Source: Verrucomicrobiota bacterium
Lineage (GTDB): Bacteria > Verrucomicrobiota > Verrucomicrobiia > Limisphaerales > UBA1412
Assembly (NCBI GenBank): GCA_017557085.1
Contig: JAFZAR010000024.1
Coordinates: 1-5,334 of the forward strand
Length of the DNA: 5,334 nt
Direction: 5' to 3'
Both the position numbers and the translations under genes were made by a program. Shown piece after piece: positions 5,139 to 5,334 of this stretch (its first letter is position 1; each line of letters begins with the position of its first letter). The notes below the pieces were generated by a model that saw only the letters and a program-made list of their open reading frames with translations, was not told the DNA's origin and made no database searches.

Positions 5139-5334
5139 ATGTTGAATGGAATAAATATTTTCAAACGTCATACCTCCTGGGGGATGATCGCGACCTTATG
5201 CGTATCCGCTCTCACCTTCCAGGCGGAAGCGGCCTTTATTTCCAACGGCCAGTCGGATTATCAGATCGTCCTCTGCCAGGATGCCATTCCGGCGGAAGTC
5301 ACAGCGGCTCAGGAACTCCAAAGCTATCTTCAGA
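5139..5334 (+). CDS. Start of a secreted protein, DUF4838/alpha-glucuronidase N-domain-like (3' end outside window)
   Basis: An open frame begins at ATG 5139 and runs to the window edge (65 codons plus one base). Residues 1-31 form a signal peptide: a basic start (INIFKRH), a hydrophobic core (MIATLCVSALTF) and an A-E-A cleavage site. The mature part, SDYQIVLCQDAIPAEVTAAQELQSYLQ (39-65), has the beta-strand followed by an A-A-x-E-L-x-x-Y-L helix. That pattern is typical of the N-terminal domain of alpha-glucuronidases (GH67) and DUF4838 proteins, which are common in polysaccharide-degrading PVC-group bacteria. The catalytic part is missing, so an enzymatic role is inference. An internal ATG at 5184 follows a G-run, but starting there would drop the basic part of the signal peptide, so 5139 is preferred. 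It is transcribed divergently from the O-antigen ligase-like gene. Confidence 0.72.
   Translation, partial: MLNGINIFKRHTSWGMIATLCVSALTFQAEAAFISNGQSDYQIVLCQDAIPAEVTAAQELQSYLQ

Noticed and set aside
4964..5164. Reverse-strand 66-residue open frame ending 5 bases before the GTG of the O-antigen ligase-like gene
   Set aside because: Its tight spacing is suggestive of coupling, but it covers the A+T-rich divergent spacer, overlaps the start of the forward signal-peptide gene, has no ribosome-binding site and resembles no known protein. It is more likely leader sequence.
1..5334. CRISPR array, complete insertion sequence or toxin-antitoxin pair
   Set aside because: No regularly spaced repeats, no pair of terminal inverted repeats flanking a transposase and no small overlapping gene pair of that type are visible.

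Overview
The window looks like a bacterial chromosome segment of moderate G+C (roughly 50-60% in the coding parts) carrying six gene regions. It suggests an anaerobic or facultatively anaerobic Gram-negative-type organism. The clues are a Tat-exported, split-Soret-like c-type cytochrome, an O-antigen ligase/polymerase-like membrane protein, several signal peptides, and the start of a secreted protein resembling the N-terminal domain of alpha-glucuronidase/DUF4838 proteins. Most starts have no recognisable Shine-Dalgarno sequence. This combination is reminiscent of the Lentisphaerota/Kiritimatiellota/Verrucomicrobiota group, but no marker gene proves it and the assignment is an inference.

Layout. 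(1) Bases 1-177 hold the 3' end of an A+T-rich reading frame of unknown function. Bases 178-426 have no gene. They carry consecutive hairpins, a clear intrinsic terminator at 298-326 and a possible promoter. (2) A forward gene cluster follows: a Tat-exported dihaem split-Soret-type cytochrome c (427-1212), pyrF for orotidine-5'-phosphate decarboxylase (1230-1958), and a small secreted protein of unknown function (1971-2459). The gaps are only 17 and 12 bases, so one transcript is likely. (3) On the reverse strand, an O-antigen ligase-like multi-pass membrane protein (3309-4958) is followed by a family 2 glycosyltransferase (2464-3312). The two overlap by ATGA and look like a translationally coupled pair for cell-surface polysaccharide. 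(4) A 180-base A+T-rich divergent spacer (4959-5138) precedes a forward gene (5139 to the window edge) encoding a secreted protein cut off after 65 residues.

How the parts fit. The reverse-strand pair plausibly acts in assembling surface glycan: the glycosyltransferase adds a sugar in the cytoplasm, and the membrane protein polymerises or ligates chains on the periplasmic side. The forward cluster joins a pyrimidine biosynthesis enzyme to a periplasmic redox protein and a secreted protein with no obvious shared pathway. The two clusters converge with only four bases between their stop codons.

No clearly new multi-gene system is evident. The points most worth a second look are the hairpin-rich region 177-326, the unidentified low-G+C gene end at the left edge, and the linkage of the cytochrome with pyrF and an uncharacterised secreted protein.
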